Positions 52,884 to 61,127 of a stretch of 64,000 bases of DNA are shown piece after piece. This DNA comes from Advenella mimigardefordensis DPN7. Its GTDB lineage: Bacteria > Pseudomonadota > Gammaproteobacteria > Burkholderiales > Burkholderiaceae_B. Location: positions 2,852,001 to 2,916,000 of the forward strand of contig NZ_CP003915.1 in assembly GCF_000521505.1 (NCBI RefSeq), in the 5' to 3' direction. Below the pieces are notes generated by a model. That model made no database searches. It worked only from the letters and a program-made list of their open reading frames with translations, and had not been told where the DNA came from. A program made the translations under genes and the position numbers. The first letter of the stretch is position 1. Each line of letters opens with the position of its first letter.

Positions 52884-53279
52884 TTAAGGTGTCCACTGAG
52901 CGAAGGCACCAATCGTTCCAAAGTTGCCTCCCGCGCCTGCTGTAAAGCCCCCACCTGCGGACGCATTCGATGTTTGTCCAGCGAATCCGAGGGAGTAGCC
53001 GGCATTGGTTTGACTGGAAACAGATTGTCCGCCGGTCTGTGTTGCCACACCGCCTGGCCCCCCCATTACCTGTGCAGCAGATGCGGTCTGATTGGACGCA
53101 GCAGAAGTATTGCCTGCTGCCGACGTGCCAATCGAGCCCTGGCTGCCGGAAGCCGAAGAACCACCACTGGCTGTACTTCCCGCGCCCCCGTTTACAGCAT
53201 ACGCACCAATCGTAAAGGTTTGTGCTGAAGCGGCCGTGGATGCAAGCACCAGCGCTGATAACAATAATCGTTTTTTCAT
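52884..53279 (-). CDS. Small secreted Gly/Ser/Ala-rich protein, paralogue 1
   Basis: The 131-residue protein has a signal peptide (KKRLLLSALVLASTAASA). The mature part is almost only Gly, Ser, Ala, Thr, Asn and Gln, with GNTSAASNQTASAAQV and the end GNFGTIGAFAQW. There is no Cys. AGGAG precedes the ATG at 53279. It is close to the neighbouring paralogue along its whole length. The composition and the GNxxxxxQ-like spacing recall curlin-type amyloid repeats, but no curli accessory gene is present. Function unknown. Confidence 0.75.
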   Translation of the reverse strand: MKKRLLLSALVLASTAASAQTFTIGAYAVNGGAGSTASGGSSASGSQGSIGTSAAGNTSAASNQTASAAQVMGGPGGVATQTGGQSVSSQTNAGYSLGFAGQTSNASAGGGFTAGAGGNFGTIGAFAQWTP

Positions 53280-53436
53280 TTTCAACTCCTTAAGTTGCCG
53301 TATCAACTAACGTTTATTCGATCAGGTAACCAGGCTCGTGTTCTGCTCCGGCGCAATGAAGCCATTCGATGCGTCTGAGTTTGTGGGTACAAGGTCTGGT
53401 TACGATGAGTTATTGTTGAATCAGGAGAGGTGTTGA

Positions 53437-53832
53437 TTACCAGCTCAAGAAACCACCAATAGTACCGAAGTTGCCGGTCGCACCTGAGTTAAACCCGCCT
53501 CCGGCACCAGCACTGGAGGTCTGCCCTGCCAGACCCAACGCACCGCCCACATTGGTTTGCGTTGAGGTTGAGCTACCGCCGGTGGTTGTTTGGACACCAT
53601 TAAAACTGCCAAGGACCTGAGCACCTGACGAAGTAACGTTCTGAGATGCTGAAGTGTTGCCTGCTGCCCCTGCCAGAGCCGAACCCTGGATACCGCTTGC
53701 ACTTGAGCCCCCACCAGCTGAACTACCTGCTGTACCACCGGCACCGTAAAAACCACCGGTCACCGTTGCGGCGAATGCGCCGCTTGAAGCCATTACCAAA
53801 GCAGATGCAGAGATTAATAGTAGTTTTTTCAT
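53437..53832 (-). CDS. Small secreted Gly/Ser/Ala-rich protein, paralogue 2
   Basis: The 131-residue protein has a signal peptide (KLLLISASALVMASSGAFA) and a Gly/Ser/Thr-rich mature part with GNTSASQNVTSSGAQVL and the end GNFGTIGGFLSW. It aligns end to end with paralogue 1 (shared GGSSASG-QGS, AGNTSA, QTN-G, LG-AGQTS, GAGGGF and GNFGTIG). AAGGAG precedes the ATG. It is the first gene of the three-gene secreted cluster and has an AT-rich region upstream. Function unknown; an extracellular or matrix protein is plausible. Confidence 0.75.
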   Translation of the reverse strand: MKKLLLISASALVMASSGAFAATVTGGFYGAGGTAGSSAGGGSSASGIQGSALAGAAGNTSASQNVTSSGAQVLGSFNGVQTTTGGSSTSTQTNVGGALGLAGQTSSAGAGGGFNSGATGNFGTIGGFLSW

Positions 53833-55446
53833 TTTGCTGCTCCTTGAAGGATATATAGCGTTAATGTCCCGGACCCCATGTCCGGTTTTCAGGTCAAATA
53901 AAGCAGCAATTTCTCTGTTGATCCACGCACTAAGCGTACTGGAGACTGATAGGGACCGCTGATTTATCCGGCCCGAAACCTGCGACCAGACAACCGATGT
54001 TGGTTACATATATTTATTTACGATATTTAATTTTAGTAATATATAAGAATTAATTAGTTACCTGGTTTTATTCGTTTTAATGGTACCGGCCAGGGCTATC
54101 GGCCGATTCCCCTTGTTCATTTATCGAAAATATTGGAGCATGAGATAACTTCTTCGCAAAGCGCCTTAGCCAGTTTATTATTTAATTTCAATTAGATATA
54201 CATATCTATTTTTTTATAAATTTATTTTGGACGCTAATACTGTTGGGTCTCAGTGTTTATATTTCATAATAATTATTCATCACACTACGATGCAAAGTCT
54301 GCGCGTTTTATTTTACATTTGCAATATATTTTTAAATATATTATTGCTACTTGTAACCTTATATAAAATATTAATAATATTGCTACTTCCACAAAAACTC
54401 TTTATTCAATATGCTCGCGCAGCAATATAGTTGCATTAACATGCAATGGCCACTTGCCAGACATGCGTGTTCATCAAGTCGTGCAATCCTTAAAAACCTC
54501 CGCACAATCTCACATATTTATCCTTTACTTCTCTGACCTCATTTTTTGCATTTGCAATAGAAAAACTATTTTGCGCTGAATAATCGATTGAAAAGTCCAC
54601 CTATGAGATTTTCCGGTAGCCGGCGACGCTGTTGCTAATTCGTATCAGTCGTATCAGGTCAACTTTACAATGACGTATGAACCTTATAAACATATCGTCG
54701 TTAAATTTAATGATTGATGAATCGGGTTTGGATCACTGTACTCCATGGCTGAAGCAGCAAAATAAAATAATGTAATCGCAAGAATATGTGCCGTCGCTTC
54801 GTCACATGATTTTTAAACCAGTGCTAACGCTGACGGCCGCATCACCAGCTAAAGCGCCAGATATAACACGCATTGGGGAAAACGTTATATTGAAAATTTT
54901 AGATACAGGCGTAATATTCAAACCGCGAACAGACGACAATATTTGCAAAAATTAAGCGCTGTACGCACTGAGCAAATTAATTTTTACAATGCACTCAGTG
55001 TTGTGACCCAAAAAAACTACCTCGCCCAATTCTTGTGTGAGGTTTTTTTTGTTAAATCGAAATTGCTATCTCCAGCAAGTATCAACATCATATTCTGCCA
55101 CGTCTGCAGCTCTCCTTTTACATCAGCATAAATGTATTCCACCCAGCGCAGATCCAGTTGTGGGGCGGGCTTCAATACGTTATAAGTTACGTTACCATCC
55201 TATTTGCGCATGACTCTCGCGAGCGTGCTGTGCTTTCAGGCCACTGGTTTTTTTATGAAGAAACCCTGAATTTTGTTCTAAAAAGACATTTGATCGGGCC
55301 TGGTCGCTTCATTTCCCTGCCGCCCGTGCTTTTCACTTATTGACATTCAAAAAAAACACAAGGCGTTACATTACGCTTTTATAAGCAACGCCTGGCTCAT
55401 CTCTCGCAACAAAGAAAAAACGGCCAATGGCAGTGGAATACTAGCT
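53833..55446. other. 1.6-kb AT-rich region without a convincing gene
   Basis: This is the longest gene-poor stretch of the window and is clearly more AT-rich than its surroundings. Open frames here (for example 54227-54430 and 55158-55343, plus strand) are short, lack ribosome-binding sites and look like artefacts of AT-rich DNA. A plausible plus-strand terminator lies at 55019-55050. Inverted repeats AGGCGTT/AACGCCT (55361-55367, 55387-55393) are also present. A small RNA or a decayed transferred segment is possible. Confidence 0.45.
55019..55050 (+). terminator. Hairpin with eight-T tail and no obvious upstream gene
   Basis: ACCTCGC-CAA pairs with TTG-GTGAGGT (11 pairs including a G-T, one mismatch, TTC loop), followed directly by eight T at 55043-55050. 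It is a textbook factor-independent terminator on the plus strand, but no convincing coding gene precedes it. Confidence 0.6.
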
Positions 55447-55725
55447 ATGCTGATCAAGCAATCGGTAAAAATCGTCAGTTACTACGATACGCTCATCATT
55501 GTCCCACAGTGGACTAAATTTCTGACCATGAACAAGGACGGAAAAATATTTGCCTGGGAGACAAAACCCCAGACTAACAGCCGACTTTGGTACATTTTCA
55601 AACAATTCAAATTCCAGCATGTTGCCTATGGAGATCCTGAGGCGATCCAATGGGAGAAATCTCTGCGCCGGTATTACACGACTGGCCAAAAAGCAGAATC
55701 GTCGCATTCTGACGATGCAATGTAG
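55447..55725 (+). CDS. Small hypothetical protein
   Basis: The 92-residue open frame contains VPQWTKFLTMNKDGKIFAWETKP and a later HVAYGDPEAIQWEKSLRR. This pattern (P-W-x-x-F, DG-hydrophobic, E-x-KP, W-x-x-SLR) recalls short proteins seen in phage and plasmid genomes, but I cannot name a family. The ribosome-binding site is weak. A minus-strand frame overlaps it and looks less protein-like. Confidence 0.45.
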   Translation: MLIKQSVKIVSYYDTLIIVPQWTKFLTMNKDGKIFAWETKPQTNSRLWYIFKQFKFQHVAYGDPEAIQWEKSLRRYYTTGQKAESSHSDDAM

Positions 55726-55821
55726 TCGCTCATAAAATACCTATCGCGCTATAAGCTTTAATACATGCCGCTTCGCAGATAACCAACAACAAATAAATAT
55801 TGATATCTATGGGAACACAGT

Positions 55822-55850
55822 CAAGGAATGTCACGCCCTGACATTTCTTG
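55822..55850. promoter_or_regulatory. Long inverted repeat upstream of the Hint gene
   Basis: CAAGGAATGTCA (55822-55833) and TGACATTTCTTG (55839-55850) pair in 11 of 12 positions around CGCCC. No T tract follows, so an operator or RNA hairpin in the leader of the Hint gene is more likely than a terminator. Confidence 0.45.
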
Positions 55851-55998
55851 TAAATGTTTCGTTGCCGCTTCCATCGGCGCTGGCTAGACTGGCGTTGCCT
55901 TAACGACTATTACAATTGAATACATTAACTTTATGCCAATTGTAAAGATTATTAAAGCCACTGGATTTTCAAATTAACAAGCTTTTTACTTCATATGG

Positions 55999-57630
55999 AT
56001 GAGTAAGCTCATGGCAAAAATAACACTTGGCGGTTTTACTTCTGCGAACAAAACGATAGATCAAAGTACCTATCCAGGCGATGAAAAATTGACCGTCGAT
56101 AGCATCGCAGGCAACACGTCGCTCACAATCAATAACTCAACAAATTCCGATGACGTTCTGGACCTGACGCAAACACGCCTGATCCCGATTGGCGGCAAAT
56201 CAACGCTGACTCTGGGTGAAAATGCGCATGTAAAAATCTCTGAATTCTTTGATCTGAGTATTGGTCAAACCAGTGAATATAATCTGGGCGAAGGTTCAAC
56301 GCTTGAATACGCACCAGCCAGTATTGGCGCTGGCGCAGCCAATTCGACCACATTCGACATGGGTAGCAGCGGCACATCAACATTAATCTACAACCCGGGC
56401 GGTGTTCAGGTGGATTTTTCCAGCGCACCAAAAATTGCCGGACTGTCTGCCGGTGACCAGATCCAGGTAAACGGCGCAACACAAGGTGCGGTAGAAGGCA
56501 ACAATCTTGTATTCCGCGATGATCATGGCCGCGTGGTTGGCTCCTTTAATGCGAGTGGACAGGACTTATCAAAAGTCACCTTTGAAGGCGGCACCATGAC
56601 CTATGCGTGCTACCTTAAAGGCACGCACATTGCCACCCCAGAAGGTGAAGTGAAGGTTGAAACACTGAAAGCCGGCGACAAAGTGCTGACCGCTTCCGGT
56701 GGCGTTGCCACAGTCAAATGGCTGGGTCATCGCACCTTGCACAAAAGCCGCATTCCTGCCAAGGATGCAGTACGTGCCTTCCCTATTCTGTTCAAGAAAG
56801 ATGCCATCGCCAGCAACGTGCCACACCGCGACCTGACATTGTCTCCAGGCCACCATGTGTCGTTCAACGGCACTTTGGTCCCTGCCATGATGCTGGTCAA
56901 CGGCCAGACCATTGTGCAGCAATTCGACACCCAGAAATTCGAATACTTCCACGTTGAGCTTGAACAGTTTGACATCATGCTTGCCGAAGGCGTACCTGCC
57001 GAGTCTTATGTCGATACCGGTAACCGCAATATGTTCCAGAACGCCGCTGAAGTGGCCATGAACCCGGATTTCGGTCCTGCAGAGGGTCGCCCCGTTGTTG
57101 AAGGTATTACGGTTGCGCAGCAAGGGCCTGTTGTCGAAGCCATTCGCAAACAATTGCTGGTGCGTGCGGAAGCGATGACCGGTGCGGTGCGTACGACAGA
57201 CGCCGCGCTGTGCATTGAAGTGAATGGTCAGATTGTTCACGCCACACCCGCATTCAGCAAAGAAGGCGTGTATCGCTTTGCGCTGCCTGCGAATGCCGGC
57301 GATGTCCGCGTTCTGTCACGCGCTGCCGTGGTTCGTGACGTCACACCGCTGGCTCGTCGTGACCTGCGTAAGATCGGTGTTGGCCTGGCAATGATAGCGA
57401 TCACCACTGCAACAGATCGTCATGAAATCAGCCTGACAGATGATGCATTGACCGGCCTGAACGCCGTGCAGGACGTGAAAGGTACCGCAATGCGCTGGAC
57501 CAATGGCGCAGCAGTGATTCCTGCTGCCCTGATCAACAGCACTGATGAAGCAACGCTGGAACTGACCGTACTGCGTACCTACACATACTGGGTTGATGCA
57601 GACGTTCAAAAAGCCGTACGCGCTGCTTAG
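55999..57630 (+). CDS. Hint-domain protein with beta-rich N-terminus
   Basis: The 543-residue protein has residues 1-200 as Gly/Thr/Ser/Asn-rich strands (SLTINNSTNSDDVLDLT, STLTLGENAHVKIS), like beta-helical surface proteins. A Hint domain runs from Cys204 (YACYLKGTHIATPEGEVKVETLKAGDKVL) to about 345 and includes the block-F-like SPGHHVSFNGTLVPAMMLVNGQTI with His285/286. A 190-residue C-terminal part follows. Hint domains self-cleave or splice at the Cys. There is no classical signal peptide, so export may be type I-like. The start could also be the ATG at 56011. Confidence 0.8.
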   Translation: MSKLMAKITLGGFTSANKTIDQSTYPGDEKLTVDSIAGNTSLTINNSTNSDDVLDLTQTRLIPIGGKSTLTLGENAHVKISEFFDLSIGQTSEYNLGEGSTLEYAPASIGAGAANSTTFDMGSSGTSTLIYNPGGVQVDFSSAPKIAGLSAGDQIQVNGATQGAVEGNNLVFRDDHGRVVGSFNASGQDLSKVTFEGGTMTYACYLKGTHIATPEGEVKVETLKAGDKVLTASGGVATVKWLGHRTLHKSRIPAKDAVRAFPILFKKDAIASNVPHRDLTLSPGHHVSFNGTLVPAMMLVNGQTIVQQFDTQKFEYFHVELEQFDIMLAEGVPAESYVDTGNRNMFQNAAEVAMNPDFGPAEGRPVVEGITVAQQGPVVEAIRKQLLVRAEAMTGAVRTTDAALCIEVNGQIVHATPAFSKEGVYRFALPANAGDVRVLSRAAVVRDVTPLARRDLRKIGVGLAMIAITTATDRHEISLTDDALTGLNAVQDVKGTAMRWTNGAAVIPAALINSTDEATLELTVLRTYTYWVDADVQKAVRAA

Positions 57631-57765
57631 TGCTGAAGTTGTTGAATGATACGCTTGAATGATGTGCTTGAAGGACGCAATTTATAAGTGTTACTTGAAG
57701 ACATTTTTTAGCGACTTTTTTTAACAAGGTTATTTTTAAAAAACGTTGTTTTTACATTCCTTGCT

Positions 57766-57802
57766 CTCCTATTGGTCTACGGACTAATGGGAGATTTTTT
57801 TT
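57766..57802 (+). terminator. Terminator after the Hint gene
   Basis: CTCCTATTGGTC and GACTAATGGGAG form a 12-pair stem with two G-T pairs and a four-base loop, followed by ATTTTTTTT. It lies about 135 bases after the stop. Confidence 0.75.
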
Positions 57803-57941
57803 CTGCGCCTGCCTCCATCCTGCTTTGCAGGCATCAGTATGCATCCGGTCTTGTCTGGCGAGCGTTCAATGATCAGGTCGTTACGCGGTAGCGAAATGCG
57901 ATTGAATCATTCAAAGGCACTTCTTCACATTCCAAAATAGT

Positions 57942-57970
57942 AAAAAAAAACCTGGCCATTTCTGGCCAGG
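57942..57970 (-). terminator. Minus-strand terminator without an upstream minus-strand gene
   Basis: CCTGGCCA and TGGCCAGG are perfect eight-base arms around TTTC. On the minus strand the stem is followed by nine T (57942-57950). No minus-strand coding gene precedes it for over 1.5 kb, so it may end a small RNA. Confidence 0.6.
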
Positions 57971-58250
57971 GCAAAGGGTACGTTGGATAGGTGAATATTC
58001 ATACGTACGGCCCGAAGTTTACACGGGCGCAACGAGAATTTCCTTGATCTGAAATAAGTTGACATTCGTTTCGACATATAATGATCCGGGCCAATGGGAT
58101 TATTCGCCCGCTATACATCTATACTCGCCGCTGTGCCGCCCTGCACGCCGACACTCGCCATTTGTTACCAATCTGTACCCACCGGCCTTAGGGCTATAAA
58201 CGACAATGCGAGATGCATCTGTTTCCTTTTTCTTTCTTATACATCTACTC

Positions 58251-59408
58251 ATGACTGCTCACCTGCCCACATTGCTGACTCGTCTTACTTTAATAACAGG
58301 CATCATGGCGGCTACAGCCAGCCATGCCGCGCCGGAACAAGCCGCTGTAAAAAAACAGGTGGACGCAGCCGTTGCCCCTGTAATGAAAAAGCACAACATT
58401 GCTGGTATGGCCGTAGGTGTGATTGCGCAAGACAAGACCTATTTATTCAATTACGGCGTAGCCTCCAGACAAACAGCAAGTGCGGTCACCTCTTCCACGC
58501 TTTTTGAACTGGGCTCAATCAGCAAAACCTTTACAGCGACATTGGCCAGCTATGCCCAGGTCAAGGGATATCTGAAGCTGTCCGATACCGTCGAGAGCTA
58601 TCTGCCGAAAATGCAGAAAACTGAGTTTGGCTCGGTTAGCCTGATGCAATTAGGCACGCATACGCCCGGCGGTTTCCCGCTACAGGTACCTGAACAGATC
58701 GGAAACAATGTGCAACTGATGTCCTATCTGCAGCAGTGGAAGCCACCTTTTGAGAAAGGGACGAAAAGAACCTATACCAATCCGGGCATAGGCATGCTGG
58801 GGCTGATAACGGCAAAAGCGATGGGCCAGGATTTCATACCGTTGATGGAAAAACAGTTATACGCGGGGCTGGGGCTGAGCAACACTTACATTGATATTCC
58901 CGATCAGCAGGTGAACAATTATGCTCAAGGCTACACCAGTCAGGACACGCCAACGCGTGTAAGCAAAGGCGTACTTTGGGCAGAAGCGTATGGTGCAAAA
59001 TCCACCAGCGCCGATATGGTTCGCTTCCTGAAAATAAATATGCACATGGCAGATGTGGACGAGCAATTACAGAAGGCAGTAACGAATACGCACACAGGAT
59101 ATTTCCAGACTGCAGCCATGACGCAGGATCTGATTTGGGAACAGTACCCATACCCCGTGACACTGGCTTCTTTACAGCACGGCAATTCTGCTGACTTTGC
59201 GCTATCACCACAACCGGTAAAAGCGCTGACTCCACCCATGGCTCCCCGCGACGATGTATGGATTAATAAAACAGGATCGACCAATGGATTCGGCGCGTAT
59301 GTAGCCTTCGTGCCGAAACGCAAAATAGGCATTGTGATCCTGGCCAACAAAAACTATCCGAACGCAGACCGGCTGGCCATTGCCTATCAGATACTAGGCG
59401 GACTTTAA
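58251..59408 (+). CDS. ampC: Class C (AmpC-type) beta-lactamase
   Basis: The periplasmic serine hydrolase of about 385 residues has a signal peptide (TLITGIMAATASHAA) and the three class C motifs: SISK (GSISKTFTATLAS), YTN in the YxN position (RTYTNPGIGMLG) and KTG (WINKTGSTNGFGAYVAF). LGTHTPGGFPLQVPEQ is the usual AmpC region. The ATG at 58251 fits homologues; the frame is open to 58206. No ampR regulator is next to it, so expression is probably constitutive or regulated elsewhere. A CubicO-like esterase is a less likely alternative. Confidence 0.88.
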   Translation: MTAHLPTLLTRLTLITGIMAATASHAAPEQAAVKKQVDAAVAPVMKKHNIAGMAVGVIAQDKTYLFNYGVASRQTASAVTSSTLFELGSISKTFTATLASYAQVKGYLKLSDTVESYLPKMQKTEFGSVSLMQLGTHTPGGFPLQVPEQIGNNVQLMSYLQQWKPPFEKGTKRTYTNPGIGMLGLITAKAMGQDFIPLMEKQLYAGLGLSNTYIDIPDQQVNNYAQGYTSQDTPTRVSKGVLWAEAYGAKSTSADMVRFLKINMHMADVDEQLQKAVTNTHTGYFQTAAMTQDLIWEQYPYPVTLASLQHGNSADFALSPQPVKALTPPMAPRDDVWINKTGSTNGFGAYVAFVPKRKIGIVILANKNYPNADRLAIAYQILGGL

Positions 59409-59491
59409 ACGCATTCTGAGCGAGTTCCGAACGATGTCTTTAAGCAGTCACTGTAAGCCTGCTTGACAAAGGCATCGTGCAGCCGAAAATC

Positions 59492-59536
59492 GGTAATGGC
59501 GGTAATGGCGGTAATGGCGACAGTGGCGATAATGGC
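59492..59536. repeat. Tandem 9-base repeat
   Basis: Five units of GGTAATGGC or close variants (three perfect, then GACAGTGGC and GATAATGGC) lie between the beta-lactamase and Ivy genes. The unit is a multiple of three, and an open frame passes through it (Asn-Gly-Gly repeats), but that frame has no sign of being a gene. Confidence 0.7.
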
Positions 59537-59587
59537 GGCCTTGTCAGCATGGGTCGCGCCGCATGCGATAGCGGCGAAACCTCTCGA

Positions 59588-60034
59588 TTAATTGTCTGGC
59601 GCAGGAAACAAGGCAGTTGCCAGCTCAGCCACCTGCTCATCGGTTGGCTGACCAAGCCATTGAATCGTACTGTCCGATACATTGCCCGTTGCCGCCAGCT
59701 GGTTCGTTAAAAATGCCCCCACTGCGTGGTTGTTCTTTTTCGAAATCAACACCACATATTTTTCAGATGGGCAGTCATGCGGTTTGCAACCAGACAGCCG
59801 CCAGTAACTTTCACTACCCAGCGTAGTGTCTTCAACGGGTATTGTCACGCCGTAATTCTTTACCCACGCGTGCTTACTGACAAGTGCTTTGGTGAGGCCG
59901 GCAAAGGCATTAGCGGCCTGGGGCTCCTGGTTTGCCAGATCCGCAGGATAAAGATCGGCAGCATAAATCTGGCCTGCAAAAGCAAGACTGCCCCATGTTG
60001 CAAGAACGAGAGATTTAAAGATGAAATGACGCAT
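59588..60034 (-). CDS. ivy: Ivy-type inhibitor of vertebrate (C-type) lysozyme
   Basis: The 148-residue periplasmic protein has a signal peptide (FKSLVLATWGSLAFAGQIYA) and the exact inhibitory loop CKPHDC in YWRLSGCKPHDCPSEKYVV; the two Cys form the loop that plugs the lysozyme active site. It protects peptidoglycan from host or protozoal lysozyme. It is monocistronic and convergent with the beta-lactamase gene. Confidence 0.92.
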   Translation of the reverse strand: MRHFIFKSLVLATWGSLAFAGQIYAADLYPADLANQEPQAANAFAGLTKALVSKHAWVKNYGVTIPVEDTTLGSESYWRLSGCKPHDCPSEKYVVLISKKNNHAVGAFLTNQLAATGNVSDSTIQWLGQPTDEQVAELATALFPAPDN

Positions 60035-60132
60035 GTTGCACCCTCTAAAACGATTGAAACAGGTATGATTTTATCTTCTGTCGCTTCAAGTGGACAAGCC
60101 TTGGCTTGTCCCCAACTACACGGCGCTATTGC

Positions 60133-60957
60133 ATGACAATGTATCCCATGATCCGCATCCGGTCCTACTGGCCGTATTATCTTGCTGCGCTGGCCTGTGC
60201 CCTGTTTTTACTCGTTCTGATCAATGTGCGCACCGATGGCCGGCTGTTCGCTATCGACCAGACAGTTTATCGGCAACTGCAGCTGTTACGTACGCCCTGG
60301 CTGGATCATATCCTGATTACAGTCACGCAGCTGGGCGACACATTCATGGTGACCGTTATCGCCGGCGTGGTCGCATTCCGGCTGCTGGTCAGCAAAGCCT
60401 GGCGCACCGCCGCTTACTGGTTGCTCACCATCACCGGCGCCGGACTGATCAACACGGCCATCAAGGCGACCATTGTACGCACGCGCCCTGGCGACATGAT
60501 GTACTCCGGCTGGACCGCCTATTCGTTTCCCAGCGGTCATACTACCAGCAATCTCGTGCTGTACGGCCTGCTTTGCATCCTGATTTACCCCTGCATCAAA
60601 AAACACACCACGCGAATCCTTACTGTGTGCGCCGCGATGGGATTCGCTCTGCTGGTGGCAGCCTCGCGTATCTATCTTGGGGCACACTGGTTTTCAGATG
60701 TGCTCGGCGGCATGCTGCTCAGCACCCTGACCCTGTGTATTGCGGGTGTCCGCTACCATACCGGCAAAAAACATGAGCTATCCGCTGGCGCCTTGCTGAT
60801 TCCTGTGCTATCCGCACTGCTGATTATTGGCGGTTTCCATGTCTGGCAAGACAGGCAGGTAAATATGCAACGCTATACACCACCTGCTCTATCTGATCAG
60901 GCGCCCGGCCACATCCTGCCGCCTGCCACTTCCACTGTCGAAGCACGCCATGAATAG
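60133..60957 (+). CDS. PAP2-family membrane phosphatase
   Basis: The protein of about 274 residues has five or six transmembrane helices and the three phosphatase motifs: KATIVRTRPG (motif 1), SFPSGHTTSNL (motif 2) and ASRIYLGAHWFSDVLGG (motif 3). Such enzymes dephosphorylate undecaprenyl pyrophosphate, phosphatidic acid or lipid A-type lipids on the periplasmic side. The ATG at 60133 is preferred to a TTG at 60106. The gene is alone. Confidence 0.88.
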   Translation: MTMYPMIRIRSYWPYYLAALACALFLLVLINVRTDGRLFAIDQTVYRQLQLLRTPWLDHILITVTQLGDTFMVTVIAGVVAFRLLVSKAWRTAAYWLLTITGAGLINTAIKATIVRTRPGDMMYSGWTAYSFPSGHTTSNLVLYGLLCILIYPCIKKHTTRILTVCAAMGFALLVAASRIYLGAHWFSDVLGGMLLSTLTLCIAGVRYHTGKKHELSAGALLIPVLSALLIIGGFHVWQDRQVNMQRYTPPALSDQAPGHILPPATSTVEARHE

Positions 60958-61056
60958 CCGGCTATATTGCCACACCACCGGCGGCATGCGCTGAAACAAG
61001 CCATTCAAACATAAGATATCAACCAATCTGCATGACGCTTACCAGTAATTTTGTTA

Positions 61057-61072
61057 TTATATTTGAATATAA
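61057..61072. promoter_or_regulatory. AT-rich palindrome upstream of the metallohydrolase gene
   Basis: TTATATT-TG-AATATAA is a perfect 7+2+7 palindrome 55 bases before the start. ArsR-type sulfide sensors of the BigR group bind AT-rich dyads before related genes, so it is a candidate operator. No regulator gene adjoins. Confidence 0.35.
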
Positions 61073-61127
61073 ACTTATTACCGTAAGTAATTAAATAACA
61101 TAGTCATCCTGCTACCCGGAGCCTACG

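Larger units (their letters stand above)
57631..58250. other. 620-base gap with two opposite terminators
   Basis: It holds the Hint-gene terminator (57766-57802) and a minus-strand terminator (57942-57970), listed separately. A near-consensus TTGACA (58060) and TATAAT (58078) lie upstream of the beta-lactamase gene but are only 12 bases apart, so the promoter is unclear. No coding gene was found between 57971 and 58250. Confidence 0.4.

Noticed and set aside
54227..54430. Hydrophobic 67-codon frame in the AT-rich region
   Set aside because: Runs of Ile, Leu and Phe codons arise naturally in AT-rich DNA; no ribosome-binding site or family match.
50603..58250. Prophage or integrative element covering the accessory stretch
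   Set aside because: No integrase, attachment-site repeats, tRNA, capsid, terminase or conjugation gene is present; only an OrfA-like fragment pair and one phage-like small frame.
59477..59710. Frame with Asn-Gly-Gly repeats
   Set aside because: It is produced by the 9-base tandem repeat and overlaps the Ivy gene on the other strand; no start signal.
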